Notes: generated by a model from the letters alone, not told the origin. DNA of 64,000 nucleotides from Rotaria sordida (GCA_905250125.1 CAJNOL010000659.1:44019-108018); one strand, 5' to 3'. Positions 23,510 to 36,260 are shown, counted from the first letter of the stretch. Made by a program: numbers and translations.

Positions 23510-26500
23510 ATGGCTTCTATGAATAATAATGTTAAATTGGTCAGCTATTTGCTTCGTAAAAACAGTGTTGTCGTCGATGCAAATGAGGAGCCGAGATCAA
23601 TTCCAAGTAGGCAAAATGCAAGAAATGTTCAAAACAATACCATTGCTCGAATAAAAAATTACACGACCCGACAGAATATGTATAACTTTTTCTTCTGGTG
23701 CCAAATATCATTGTTGTTGCTCTTTTCTAGGAAATTTTGTTACTGGTCAATGTTGGGTTTCATAACCGAGCCTGTTTTTGTACTGCCTACGATTACAAGT
23801 ATAGTTACGATAATAGGTATACTGGTTGTTTGTTTTACTGCATCAAAACCACCAGGTATGTCCTTGTTGTTTTACATTCTTCGTATTCAATACGATAAAA
23901 ATCCACAGTTAATTCGGCTCTATTTTACCAGTATTGTGAGTTTTGGTTAAAAAAATTCAAATTGTGATAATATTTTATATCGAGATGCTTAAAGCAAACC
24001 ATCCAGCGAGGATGGAATTATAAGCACTACAACTACTTCACTTTTTCATTTCAAATTAGTAGTGACGAGCGCGAACCAACCAAGATGATTATCACCAGTA
24101 GATCTGATACCTTGTCCATAAGTCGAACCTAGTGAGACTAGAAAATGACGAAAAAGGTGCAGTTGCTTACTAGGAAACCTCATCAACTGTTATTCTCAAT
24201 TCGAGCTCACATTTAATTCATGAGGGTAGAGCACATAGAGTAGAGAAAAATTCTAAAGGATTAACCCCATTGTTGCTTTGTTTCAGAGCGACAGGCATAA
24301 AAAATTTCTTAAAAAAAGAGATGATTGTATTTTCTAAAAAAGTTGTTTTTTCCTTTCACAATAATCGAAGATTTTCACAAGTTGATTGCTAACCAATTCA
24401 ACTTACGTATGGTCGCTTATTGCAGAAAGATCAACTTTATCATATTCAGTGTCCAACAGATGAAGGAGAGAAATTCATTGAATCATCCCTTCTATTATTT
24501 TTGGTAGTATTTTTTTCATATCTTGGAATGATAAATATGTGAAACAATAAGAGAAAATACAAGTGATTTTCTCATAGGACGTAGCGAAGGTAAACATATT
24601 TTCTCTCTGAGACACATCGTGTTTACATTTTCTAACTGTACGTTGTCCGAAGATGGGAGCAAGCAGATAATAATAGATAGAGATCTACAGGAAGGAGGCT
24701 GTCAGATGTGGCCATCATATATACCGTCGAGGAAAATTTCAATTATACCCTTTGATTTTTTTTGTTTTTTATTACTATACATTTTTATCTATTAACCTAC
24801 TATATAAAGGAAGAAAACTCAGAACCCGCTGCATCTTTTAGTATATTTATATTGAGCATCAAATGCAGTTTAAAGTATAAATAGCGTATTACAAGAAAAT
24901 GGACTTTTTAATTCCATGATTTCCGTAATTTTGTAACATTTTTTATGTCGCATATATCTTGGTTTAGGTACATGATAAAACTTTCAATTTTTTTTCGAAA
25001 GATGTGCCGTCAAAAGCTCTACATAACTTGTATGGACCAAATCCTATAGCGAATCGAAAAAGTTCTCGAAATTTTTTCTATATGATGGGAAGAGCATGAG
25101 AAAAACCATCAGAACAGATAAAATGGAATTCGATCATATAGCTTTTGCAGAACTTTTCACGGCACATGTTTCGAAAAAAAATTCAAGGTTTTATCATTTA
25201 CCTAAGCCGAGATATATATGCGAAATAAAAAAATGTTACAACATCATGGATATCATGGAATTAAAAATGTTCTTTTTCTTCTAATACACTATTTATACTT
25301 TTAACTGCATTTGATGTTCAATGTGAATATACTAAAAGATGCAGTGCGTTCTGGGCTTTCTCCCTATATATAGTAGGTTAATAGATAAAAATGTATAGCA
25401 ATAAAAAGCAAAAAAATTAAAGGGTATGATTGAAATTTTCCTTGACTATATATATTGATCCAATTATATCTTCTTTAGTTCTGCTATCATACCTGAACGC
25501 GTATACATCCTGTTTTCTAGTATATTCAGCTACATTCGTTTTCTTTCTCTTTATTCATTTATCAATCATGTATGTTCTCTCTTGCATGCTCTAGTGAGTT
25601 CTCATCTCTTTATTATATTCTAGTGAATGCTTTCCCTTTTCCACTATTTGAAATAATAACACATTGCATAAATGTGATCAGATAACACTTTTCTCTTATT
25701 AATAACTGGTTAGTGGTCGACTACCTTCACATAGTGAAGAAATAGCAAGTGCATTTCTATTGGATCATCGTCCAAATATCTCGACAATAAAAAGTGCGAA
25801 ATTCTCAGAACATCGTAACAGTATTATGAAACCTGAAATCAAACGAATTATTCAGTGATTCATGATCTTCAATCAGTTCTAGGATGCGGATGTGAATGTC
25901 AATGTTTCTGTCCTCTATACCGAAGCATCCACAGTGGGCAACACGCAATCCATACCTATATCCCAGATTTTTAACCAGTGACAAAATACACCTAGTTCAA
26001 AAGAGGTTTTTTGAAATATAATCCAGATCCATTTAAAAATATCATGGGTGTTGATTTCGTATTTCAAACAGATTAATGTTATGAAAAAGAGCTCTATCGA
26101 CAGACCGATAATGCACTGTTCTTTGTTCAACAGATCTGTGCTTCATTCATTTTTTTTTTGAATTATCATTATCATTAGATTAATTCATTATTTCCTTGAT
26201 CTTTTATTTCATTTTCTGTATCATCTTTATTTTCTTACTAAATGAAAATATAGCTAACATTCTTCTGTTTTTACATAACAAGTAACAAGAAGTAGAATGA
26301 GTTTGGAAAAAAATCAGTTCCTGAAAATGTTCCTTTATTGAGATAAGTTATGACTCCAGACAATGAGCAAAATATGAGCTCAAACAGAATGAATTAGTTG
26401 ATGAAGTTCACACATTAGTGTTTTCTTTCTGAATTATACCTGTTATACTGATATTTTCCTATAGATCACAGTGTACACTAATAAGTCAAATGATGGTATT

Positions 26501-29500
26501 TTGACCTGATATTTTGCTCTCATATATGTTTCATAGTTATTAAAATACCATAAAGTTTCTAGGGAGCGCATGCATGTCTCTTGTAGGATAACAATGAAAA
26601 ATATTCATGATGTAATTAGAAGATTGTTGCAATGCAACCCTACTGGCATTGTTTTGATTTCGAAATGACTCGCAATTTTTGTCATTATAGTATATTTGTG
26701 GCTAATAACATGTCATCAAAGAATCTATAAGATAGAGATGATAGTAACTCTGATCATGTAGTAAGAGCCAGCCCGTAGTCCTTATGTAAATCGTATTATT
26801 TGCAATGTCTGTTGTTTCTCAGTTACCGTGTGGGTCTTCAAAGTGTTCTCTAGTAAATGACAGAAAGTGCATGATGAATAATCTGAGTAATGAATTTCGC
26901 AAGACTCGATGAGGTTCAAATAAAAAGCGTTGGTACCCATCAATATTTGGCTATAATCATCCCACAATATCGTTAAGAATATGGCCAGAATCATATAAAT
27001 CTGATACAACCCACTAACGACTATCGAATCAGAGAAATGGATTCATCTTTATTTTTTTGTTCTTCTGTTATCTAGTCGCAAAATGTCAACTCAACTTCAA
27101 ACCAACAACCCCAAATCCAGTTGACTATAAGTCTGGTCCACGATCTGTCGCCATCGGTGACTTCAACAATGATACTTGGCCAGATATTGCTATAGCTAAT
27201 TATGCTGCTGACCATATAGCTATATATTTTGGATATGGCAATAGGACTGCGGCAAGACCAATCACATATGCGACTGGTTCCGGCTCTGCTCCGTACATGG
27301 TCGCCGTTAACGATTTTAACAACGATGATCGACTGGATATTGCAATCGCAAACTTTGGCACAAACAACATCGGTATACTTCTTGGCTTCGGAAATGGATA
27401 TTTTGCAAGCCAAAAAACCTTTTCAACTGGTTCCTCTCGTCCCGTTTGGATCCACGTAACTGATCTCAACAATGACACAACATTAGATATTATCACTGCT
27501 AACCATGGCACACACAGCGTAAGCTTATTTTATGGATATAGAAATGGAAGCTTTTCAAACCCAAGCACGTACTCTACGGGTTATGATTCTTTCCCGTTTG
27601 CGGTTGTCAGTGGTGATTTCAACAACGACAAACAGATGGATCTTGCTATCGCCAATTATGGCACCAACAACGTTGGTATAATGTTTGGAACTGGTAACAA
27701 CACTTTTGCAAATCAAATCACGTTCTCAACTGGTCCTAATTCCCATCCATACTCGATTGCTGTTGGTCATTTAAACGACGACAACACGCTAGATATTGCG
27801 GTCACCAACAATGGAAATAACAGTGTCGGTGTTTTTCTGGGTCACAGCAACGGAACTTTTATGAGCCAAACGACATATACCCTCAACGCTACTTCTCCAT
27901 ATTCTATTGGCATCGGTGACTTCAATAAGGACAACCGAATGGATTTAGTCGTCACCAATAATGGCACTAACAATATTGCTGTGTTTCTCGGATATGGCAA
28001 CGGCACCTTTGTAAGCCCAAAAATGTATTCCACTGGATCTTCTTCTTCGATCTTCGTTGCCATAGATGATTTCAACAGAGACGATCGTTTAGATATTTTC
28101 GTCATCAATAATGACACGAACAGCATAGATATCCTGCTTGGATATGATGAAGGCTTTCCAATTCAAGCAAAATATGCAACTGACACCTTTTCGTACTTTG
28201 TAGTTGTTGCTGATTTTAATAACGACGCCCTACCGGATATTGCAGTTACTAATCGTAATGATAACACTGTAAGTATACTTCTCGGATATATCAATGGCTC
28301 TTTTGCAACACAAGTAAAATATTCCACTGGCACTGAACCACATTTTGTAGCTGTTGGTGATCTTAATAACGACACTCGACTGGATATGATTGCCACTAAT
28401 TTTCGGAGCCACACTATAAGTGTATTTCTCGGATATGGTGATGGCTCTTTTGCGAATCAAATGACATATTCGACTGGTGCTTATCCGTATGGTTTAGCTG
28501 TTAGTGACTTTAACAACGACACCCGATTGGATATCATCGTCGCTAATTATTATGATAACACTGTAAGCGTACTTCTCGGTTATGGCAATGGTTCTTTTGC
28601 AAATCGAATGGCATATTCAGCTGGCATTACTCCATTCAATGTAGCTGTTGGTGACTTTAACAACGACACTCTATTTGACATTGTCGTCACTAATACCGAT
28701 AGCAACACTGTAAGTGTACTTCTAGGATATGGTAACGGCTCTTTTGCAAATCGAGTAGCATATTCAACTGGCACCTATCCAGGATTTGTAGTTGTGGCTG
28801 ATTTTAACAATGATACTAATTTAGATATCATCATCACTAATGGTGAAGACAACACAATAAGTGTACTTCTCGGATATGGTGATGGCTCTTTTGCAATGCA
28901 AACAACATATTCAACTGGCGACGGGCCAAATGGTTTAGCTGTTGGCGATTTCAATAACGACACTCGACTAGATATTGTTGTAAGTAATTCTGGAAATAAT
29001 ACCATAGGTGTATTTCTCGGATATGGTAACGGTTCTTTTGCAAGTCAAAATACATATTCAACCAGTACTTATCCATTCGGTTTAGCTGTTAATGATTTTA
29101 ACAACGATACCCGACCGGATATCGTCGTCACTAATAGTATTGATGGTACTGTTAGTATTCTGCTCCGTTATGACAGAGGAGCTATGAAAAACGAAATTAC
29201 ATTTACGCCTAGTGCTGGTGCTCATTTGGCATGCGTTGCCATTTCTGATTTCAATGGCGATAGTCTATTGGATATCATCGTTGCTAATTATGGTAGTAAT
29301 AACCTAGGTGTCAGTCTTGAATATGAAAATGGTACTTTTGGAAACGAAATGATATTCTCAACTGGATTAAAATCTCATCCTTATTCAATTACAATTAATG
29401 ACTTCAATAAAGACGGTCAAGTGGATATTGCAGTGGCCAATCATGGTACTAAAAGTCTTAGTACATTTCTGGGAAAGGGAAACGGAACGTTTGAAAGTCA

Positions 29501-31274
29501 AACAAATTATAGCACTAGTTTCGATTTTGCTCCATTGGCTGTCGGTGTTGGTGATTTCAATAGTGATGGACATTCGGAAATTGTTGTTGCATATGATGAT
29601 ACTGACAATTTGGATGTGTTTATTATATATGACATCGGAGATTTTTCTCGTCGAACGACATATTCAACTGATCCTTGGCCAACTTCTGTAGCTCTTGGTG
29701 ATTTTAATAACGATACTCGACTGGATTTCGTTGTCACTACTGAGTATTACGAAAATGTAGCTGTATATCTTGGATATGGTAATGGCTCTTTTGCAAATCA
29801 AATGACATATCTGGCTGGCAATTATCCAACCTCTGTGGCTGTTGGTGATTTTAATAACGATGCCCGATCGGATCTTGTCATCACTAATTATTTGGACAAC
29901 ACTGTAAGTGTACTTCTTGGATATGGCAATGGCTCGTTTGCAACACAAAAAACATTTTCAGCTGGCTATTATCCATCTTTTGTAGCGATTGGTGATTTTA
30001 ATAACGACAGTCGACTAGATATCGTCGTCGCTAATTTGGATAGCAGCAATTCTGTAAGTCTATTCCTAGGACATGGCAATGGCTCTTTTGCAAGTCAAGT
30101 GAATTATTCAACTGGTTCTCGGTCATTCTCGGTAGCTGTTGGTGATTTTAATAATGACATCCGACTGGATATCGTTGTCGCTAATTTTGATAGCAACTCT
30201 ATAAGTGTACTACTAGGATATGGCAATAGCTCTTTTGCAAGACAAGTGAAATACTCCACTGGCACTGCACCAAAGTGTGTGGCTGTCGGTGATGTTAACA
30301 ACGACAGCTGGCTGGATATCATCGTCACGAATCGCGATAACAACACTGTAAGTGTACTTCTCGGATATGGTAATGGCTCTTTTGCAAGTCAGATGACATA
30401 TTCAACCGGTAATTTGCCACTCAATGTAGCAATTGGTGATTTAAATAATGATACTCGACTGGATATTGTTACCAATAATTATCGTGGCAACACTGTAAGT
30501 GTGCTTCTAGGATATGGCAATGGTTTTTTTGCAAATCAAATGACATATTCAATTGGCACTACTCCATATGATATAGCTCTTGGTGATTTGAATAATGACG
30601 GTCGACTGGATATTGTCTCCCCTAATGCAAACGGCGAAAGTATAAGCGTACTGCTAGGATATTCCAATCAATTTTTTGTAAAACAAACGACGCTCATAAC
30701 TGGCAAAAGATCTCGACCAATGTCATTTGCTACTGGCTATTTTAACAGTGATAATCAACTGGATATAGCAGTCGTGAATTCAGGTACTAACACCATGGGC
30801 GTTTTTTTGGGATATGGTAATGGATCTTTCGCAAATCAAATGGTATTTTCAACTGGCTCCACTCCAGTGTCTATTGCTGTTGGCGATTTCAACAATGATA
30901 CCATATTGGATACTGTCGTCGCTAATTCTGGCAATGGTACTGTTGGAGTTTTTCTTGGATGTGGTAATGGCTCTTTCTCAAGCCAAAAGACGTTTACGAC
31001 GGGCTTCGAATCTTTACCCTGCATGGTTACTGTTGGTGATTTCAACAACGACACTTTATTAGACATTATCGTCGCCAATTATGGCACTAACAATGTAGGT
31101 GTGCTGATTGGATATGGTAATGGTTCCTTCGCTGACGTAAAAGTTTTTTCGACCGATTATGGATCTCGTCCATTCTCGGTTTCTGTTGATGATTTTAACA
31201 ATGATGGAAAGCTAGATTTCGCAGTCGCTAACAAGGGTGCTGACAATTTAAAAATTTTCTTACAGACTTGTTAA
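23510..31274 (+). CDS. Probable type II membrane protein with 28 FG-GAP repeats (3-exon model)
   Basis: The model joins 23510-23679, 23731-23855 and 27076-31274 (4494 nt, 1497 aa). The evidence is phase. The large FG-GAP frame has no in-frame ATG after the stop at 27015, and it begins right after the acceptor TTCTGTTATCTAG with a 2-nt split codon. The short frame at 23510 ends in CCAG|GTATG leaving one nucleotide, which completes that codon. The predicted protein has a cytoplasmic N-terminus of about 80 residues, one hydrophobic segment (PTITSIVTIIGILVVCF), then the FG-GAP ectodomain. The 51-bp intron 23680-23730 is a multiple of three with no stop, so retention is possible. The 3.2-kb second intron contains fold-back element 3. 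It could instead be two genes, with an unseen first exon for the FG-GAP part. Confidence 0.55.
23856..24712. other. Intron or intergenic sequence, no gene seen
   Basis: Lies inside the proposed long intron of the FG-GAP gene. A 60-aa ORF at 24325-24507 shows no family features. Confidence 0.5.
24713..25458. repeat. Large imperfect palindrome (fold-back element 3)
   Basis: Arms of about 360 bp meet near 25085. Examples are GGAAAATTTCAATTATACCC near 24736 against its complement near 25430, and GCATCTTTTAGTATATT near 24830 against its complement near 25335. Arm identity is high by eye, so it looks younger than the other two. Small ORFs inside (for example 25096-25284) are arm sequence, not genes. 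It sits in the proposed intron of the FG-GAP gene. Confidence 0.9.
25459..27075. other. Intron or intergenic sequence, no gene seen
   Basis: AT-rich sequence without recognisable coding features, ending in the strong pyrimidine tract and TAG acceptor of the FG-GAP exon. Confidence 0.5.
27076..31274 (+). CDS. FG-GAP/VCBS repeat ectodomain (main exon of the gene above)
   Basis: An uninterrupted 1.4-kb-codon frame encodes 28 tandem repeats of about 49 residues. Each has a calcium-loop core like DFNNDTRLDIVV followed by VSVLLGYGNGSFANQ and a YSTG linker. Such repeats form beta-propeller blades; seven make a propeller in integrin alpha chains, so 28 could make four. NDT and NGS sequons are very frequent, pointing to heavy N-glycosylation and an extracellular position. 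The repeats are also similar at DNA level (about 147-bp period), so they spread by recent tandem duplication. Repeats 15-17 and 25 are the most divergent, with one (DFNSDGHSE) losing the final Asp. There is no C-terminal membrane anchor; the frame ends LKIFLQTC-stop at 31272-31274. Adhesion or ligand binding is likely; the partner is unknown. Confidence 0.93.
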
Positions 31275-33527
31275 TATTGCAACTGCTAACTTACGTTTTT
31301 TTTCTTCTATTTACTGTTTCTAACTTTTACTTAGTGCTATCAATATTTCTTGTAAGTTTTTTATTATTTATCTCTCGATTTATATATTCATATAAACTAT
31401 GAGTGAGCGTTCAGAGGTGAAACAAAATGTGATGCGTTCTCATCTTGCTTGAAAGTCCCATGAGATAGTTTTGACTTCATATCTATTTTATGTTAATTCA
31501 CGAAAATAGAATACTCAAATAGTTAGTGAGATAGGTATGAAATGAGATGTCTTTGAATAGCCACCGTGATTTAGATTTATGCGAATGTTACGTACGGAAA
31601 AGAGTGATTAGCAATGCAGCGAAATAAGCAACAAGAATAATATCGTTCGTATACCTATGAAACAAGAAAGAAAGTTTGTTTGTTTCTATTCAAAAGAAAA
31701 AAACGGATCAATCTTGAAATGAAATGAGATAGAAAAAAGGAGAGTAACTGTACGATAAATATGAAAATAAAAAAACTACCATGGTCTAGATTTTTTTTGT
31801 CGCCTACGAGAATCATGAGATTGCAAATAATTCTATACGATTTTGAAAAAAATATCGGAATCAGAATCTATTCTGTTATATGTCTACAAGTGAAGTGTAC
31901 TACAACTTAAGTCTCAGAGAATAATTCGTCACTTGCACCAAATATGTCTATTTAACTCGCTACCAGTAATCGACACCGGAAACAGACGAACTCACAAGGT
32001 ATTCTCAATGGAACTCATCGTTCATCGCTTTCTCATTTATCGATTCAATCGAAGTTCTCTTAGAAAGTTTGATTAAAATGCAGATCTAAAGATTATAATT
32101 TCTACGTAAAGTGCTCTTTCATTCAGAAACGCTTGTACAAGTCGATCTATTGATGATTGATTTTAAATGTGAGTGCGATAAAGGTGCAGCGACGATGGCG
32201 ATAGTTGTCAATGTTGTCTCTTTACGACCGATCATCTTAAACTGCATGTAGTCGATACATACTACATGAAATCGACTCTTAAATATCGTCATCATACATT
32301 CACCATTACGTTTTAATAGTCTAAATATTCTTCTCCTCTTTACGCGGCTATGGTCTACTGGCTATATGGAAAGCAAACATAACATATATAATTTATCAAA
32401 AGGTAAAAGAGATCCCAGACAAAAAAGATCAACTTGACCCATCATTAAAATGAATCGTAGCTAAAATAAGAATATTCCTGATTTGTCATATGAAAAATAC
32501 CAGTGGACTTGGTAGAATCGAGCGCACCTAACACATAAAATGAATGACTTCACGAAACATACGTATAAAACTTGAAAACTTGATTCAATTGAAAAGAAAA
32601 ATTTTACATTGAATATTCAACTATTTAAATTCAATTTCTATGTTCCTGTTCATACGATAAGATTCAAATTTTTCTACTTACTTCACATCTTGAAGTTGAA
32701 ATTCAAAAGTCAAACTTCGTATGGACATTTAACTTTCAAGTTATTGTTGTCAATCAAGTATTTCATGAAATAAATCCTAATGAGTTCTCGTCTTATGCAC
32801 TCAAATCTAAATTATTAGTGAATCCACAATCATATGAGTCTACACGAAGAATTGTTTTTCTCACAATTGAATATGCAGATGTCAGATGTTCTCACAAACA
32901 CTGCAAGAGTTCATTTGCTGTCGATGTTAGCTGTAAGCATGATATTACACATAGTCCACACGAATAGAAAGTATCTCACACTGAATATCCACTGTGGACC
33001 CACTCAATACAATACATTCTTCACTATTGCAACATTGATCGGATGAGGCTGTAGATATGGTTAATAGAAATAACTAGTGAGAAAGCAAGAAAATATTTGT
33101 AGAGGAAGCTCAGCCTCAGCTTGAAGCTGAAAAACTGGTATTTGTTTCACCTATTATATGGGATCGTCTCGTTTCTAGAGACAGTTCGAAGAATTCTTGG
33201 GTGAGGATGGAAGCTGAAAATTTTCTGTTGAAGGCTGAGCCTCTTCATTCGCGTCAGGCTCGGTCACTTTCAGTAACCAGTAAAATATGGAGCCACTCTT
33301 TTCATCAAACAATAAATCACTTAACATCAATGAAGTATTTCAAGTGTCTCAATGATATTCTGATGATTATTCCTTGAAGAATAAATCAACAAATAATGCA
33401 CTACCATATTTCATGTTCTATTTCATTTTTATAGAAGTAAATGAAAACCACAAAGTTTTATTAGATATTATTCTTTTCATTTGAAATCTTGTGAATATCA
33501 ATTTGTCATCTTCATATGAATACACCT
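31275..33527. other. Intergenic, no supported gene
   Basis: No recognised gene; a 70-aa plus-strand ORF at 32834-33046 is without features. At 33100-33260 there is a loose inverted repeat around AAGCTCAGCCTC and AAGGCTGAGCCTC. Confidence 0.45.
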
Positions 33528-33570
33528 TTAACCCTTTGGGTCCGGACGACGAGAATTCTCGTCCTGGAGT
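33528..33570 (+). mobile_element. Lone piggyBac-like terminal sequence
   Basis: TTAA followed at once by CCCTTTGGGTCCGGACGACG, then a perfect 16-bp palindrome GACGAGAATTCTCGTC. TTAA target sites and CCC-starting ends are characteristic of piggyBac-family transposons, and an internal palindrome next to the end is common in their MITEs. No matching right end (…GGGTTAA) was found nearby, so the element is broken or its other end has diverged. Confidence 0.5.
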
Positions 33571-33907
33571 TTTGTACACTGAATACCTTTAATAAGCGTG
33601 ATCTTTTGGTTATTTAATGCTATGAATTGTATGAATATTTGTGTTTAGAATATTCGTGCGGCTAAGATCATTTATACTTGCCGATGTTTATTGGTTGTCC
33701 TTTAATATTTCAGACAATCAGTATACCATTTAATGAGTTAATACGTGGATCAGTTTGCTAACACTTCTCGAGAAAGAACTGCTGCTCTCAAAAAGATATA
33801 TCCTATTATAAAAGTCGTTCAGGCATGATATCTTTAAGAAATATTCTGATCGAACAATCGCATTTGATGAATAATGTAGAGTGCATTTTTTCATATAAAA
33901 GGTCACC

Positions 33908-33961
33908 AGGTTGTGGGTGTGGACATGAGAGAAGAAGAGATACTCACACCCACACCCACCC
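33908..33961. repeat. TGTGGG-type hairpin H2
   Basis: G-rich arm AGGTTGTGGGTGTGG on the left, C-rich arm CTCACACCCACACCCACCC on the right, separated by a purine-rich 20-nt loop. Confidence 0.9.
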
Positions 33962-34608
33962 TATCCATGTCAAGAATAGGCTCACAAAAACATAAAATAT
34001 TATTCTTGTATAAAAAAATGTGTTTGTTTTCTTTTTTTTTTGTTGTTGGCTTGTTTAAATACAAATATAATAAAATTCAAGCTCGTTCATTTCTGCTTAA
34101 TCATCTTTTTGTTTACTCGAATGAACTTATATTTATTCTTTTCTATTTAGTTCTTTATTTTCTATTAATACAAGATAAAATAGTTCTTTTATAATTTTAT
34201 TTAATATTTGTTTTTTTTTTATTTCTAGAAATTTTAACATAAAAATATCGATAAAAATGAAATACTATAACCTTGATCAAAAAGTAATTCTTATTGTGAA
34301 TGTATATGCAGATAAATTATTTAGAATACTGAAGAAATATTTGAATTTCTTGATATTTTTTTAATATTCATATGAAAAATAAATACGAATGTCAGAGAGA
34401 AAAATTGATTGTTCTAGTTCACTGAACTTTTTTAAGTAGAAAATTTTTAATTATGAAGAACGACAGTGTAAGAAAAAGCTTTTTTCAATCTCAGTTGATT
34501 AACTTGTTTTTTCGAATAAAAGAAAGTATGAATTGAAGAAAAGTGAAAAGAATTCAATAGATGTTGATTATTTTCGAGAGGGCTTGATCATACTTGTTTT
34601 TTAATAAT

Positions 34609-34860
34609 GAAAATTTTATTATTCAATTCAAGACGGTAAGTATCAACCATTACGCATTACGTTGAATTTTTTTTTCTGTTATTATCTAGGATGAAAATAA
34701 TCAATTACTTTTGCAAATGCCAGTAAATGATTATATTAATGAAAAAGATGGGTAACTTCAAAAGATCTCATCATACGGATTTTTTTATTGTAAAAACATG
34801 TTTTTTCTATGTAGATCTTTAAAAGATATTCGTGAATTTATAATTAGATGTAGGAAATGA
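34609..34860 (+). pseudogene. 3' exons of an unknown host-type gene (remnant)
   Basis: Three segments join in phase. The first ends ...QFKT at 34635 before GTAAGTATC. The second is 34690-34751 (DENNQLLLQMPVNDYINEKD), followed by GTAAC. The third is 34815-34860 (GSLKDIREFIIRCRK-stop). Both introns are 54-63 bp with pyrimidine-rich TATCTAG and TATGTAG ends, typical of this genome. Upstream of the first segment the frame meets a stop without a clear acceptor or ATG, so this is probably the tail of a broken gene. I do not recognise the family. Confidence 0.4.
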
Positions 34861-35283
34861 AATTTATCAACTTACGACGAAAATAGACAGATGGATAAAA
34901 ATAAAGAAAAAGAATTACGGCAACAATAAAAGTAATATTAATCAATCAAGAAAAGTAAGAGTAACGGATATCAATATTTAATTTTTGTTGTTTTTTCTTT
35001 TAGAAATCATAGTCAACGAAACATTTCATTATCATTGTCATAGAATAAATATTATTTATGTAAATTAAATTTTTTTTATTTGCATAAAATTTAAACAAAA
35101 ATTTAGTTTAGTTTAGAAAAGTGAATAATAATTAGATCTTAACATTGTTTCTCCGATAAGAATAATTCGATCAACTTTTTACCTATTGAAAGAAATTTTT
35201 AACAGAAAAGCTCGTATTTCTATTTCTGTGAGCATTTAGAATAATTTTCAGATGACATTGCGTCGATATCAGTCCCTTGAACG
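34861..35283. other. AT-rich intergenic sequence, no gene seen
   Basis: Nothing recognisable. It ends in the left 8-bp target copy CTTGAACG of the adjoining MITE. Confidence 0.5.
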
Positions 35284-35450
35284 GAAGAAGAAAAAGCGCG
35301 ACTCCAGTGATACTCTAATGGTATTTCATCGGTACTTCGATGTATTCCAATGTTATTCCACTGCTACTCAAAAAAAATTGGAGTACGAATGAAGTACCAT
35401 TAGAATACCATTGGAGTACGTACTCTTGGAGTCGCGCTTTTTCTTCCTTG
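35284..35450. mobile_element. 167-bp MITE with 8-bp target duplication (hAT type)
   Basis: The left end is GAAGAAGAAAAAGCGCGACT. The right end is its imperfect reverse complement, giving terminal inverted repeats of about 22 bp with two mismatches. The same 8 bp, CTTGAACG, flanks both sides (35276-35283 and 35451-35458). An 8-bp duplication is the mark of the hAT superfamily. The interior is a longer imperfect hairpin of AGTAC/GTACT words with no coding capacity. It is non-autonomous; any transposase would have to come from elsewhere. Confidence 0.85.
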
Positions 35451-35529
35451 CTTGAACGTCATATGGAAAATCGGCATCATAAATTTTGCATATAAGAACA
35501 ATAAAAAATCAAAAATATTTTTTTCTTAA

Positions 35530-35625
35530 AAATTTTAGTTGAATAGCTGTTAATATATTTTCAATACTATTATATCCATAACGACAAAGATGAAATCCTA
35601 ATGGCCAATAAGGTGGTATAATTGG
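35530..35625 (-). pseudogene. Fragment of a glycoside hydrolase family 31 (alpha-glucosidase) gene
   Basis: The minus-strand frame reads [20 protein letters not shown] then IENILTAIQ. The PPYW.LGFHLCR.GY block is the conserved entry to the catalytic (beta/alpha)8 barrel in GH31 enzymes such as maltase-glucoamylase and lysosomal alpha-glucosidase. A TAA lies directly upstream in frame, and no other GH31 blocks, including the catalytic Asp regions, were found nearby, so only a shard survives. Confidence 0.6.
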
Positions 35626-35690
35626 TTTTTAGAAGAACAAATTTAATTAGAATATCTAATTCATATCGTCTTACACCGAAAATATCCCAA

Positions 35691-36028
35691 TCTATATATA
35701 TACATAAGTTCAGTGTCTGTGTGCGCATGTTTATGCCGGGTTAAAGGTTAAGTAAGGATATGAGGAGAAGTCGCCATGGGCTATTATATGAGAGTACCCA
35801 TAAGTTCCCAAGGACTATCCTACAAGTATAGTCATAGACCCTTAACAGCTATTATCTTGGGATACTCACAGGTCTTTAAGGACTCTCCTATGGAGATATT
35901 CATAGATCCTGAAAGGGCATTCTATGGAATAGCCATAGGCCCTTCAGGGTAATTATATTCGAGTACGGATAAGTTCTCAAATGCCGCTCTATGGAGATGC
36001 TCATAGGTCTTCAAGAGCCTTTGTATGG
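35691..36028. repeat. GT-rich leader followed by degenerate 35-bp tandem repeat
   Basis: The leader (35691-35760) contains TTCAGTGTCTGTGTGCG and GCCGGGTTAAAGGTTAAGTA. About seven degenerate copies of a 34-35-bp unit follow, each with a TATGGAGATNCTCATAGRTC-like core. A related leader occurs at 38611-38690 and a shorter one at 38829-38885, so this is a dispersed family. Confidence 0.75.
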
Positions 36029-36086
36029 ATGCGGGTGTGCGATTGGAAAGAAGGTCATCATCCGCACACATACCCAGACCCACCCC
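36027..36086. repeat. TGTGGG-type hairpin H3
   Basis: Left arm GGATGCGGGTGTGCG; right arm CGCACACATACCCAGACCC and on to 36086. It directly follows the 35-bp tandem repeat. Arms are more diverged than in other copies. Confidence 0.75.
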
Positions 36087-36260
36087 AACTAGTTTTTTTT
36101 GTGTAAGAAACATTCTCTATTTTCACATCATCTCATGAGGTTTTCCTTTTTCACATAAATGAACACGATACAGCGACTGTGTAAGTATGAGAAGCCAGCG
36201 GAAAATAAATTCAATTTCTATGACTCAATTGGATGATACATTGATGTCTCACTTTTTTTT

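Noticed and set aside
27072..31078. Many antisense and alternative-frame ORFs inside the FG-GAP exon
   Set aside because: They repeat the same period as the real repeats and are shadows of it.
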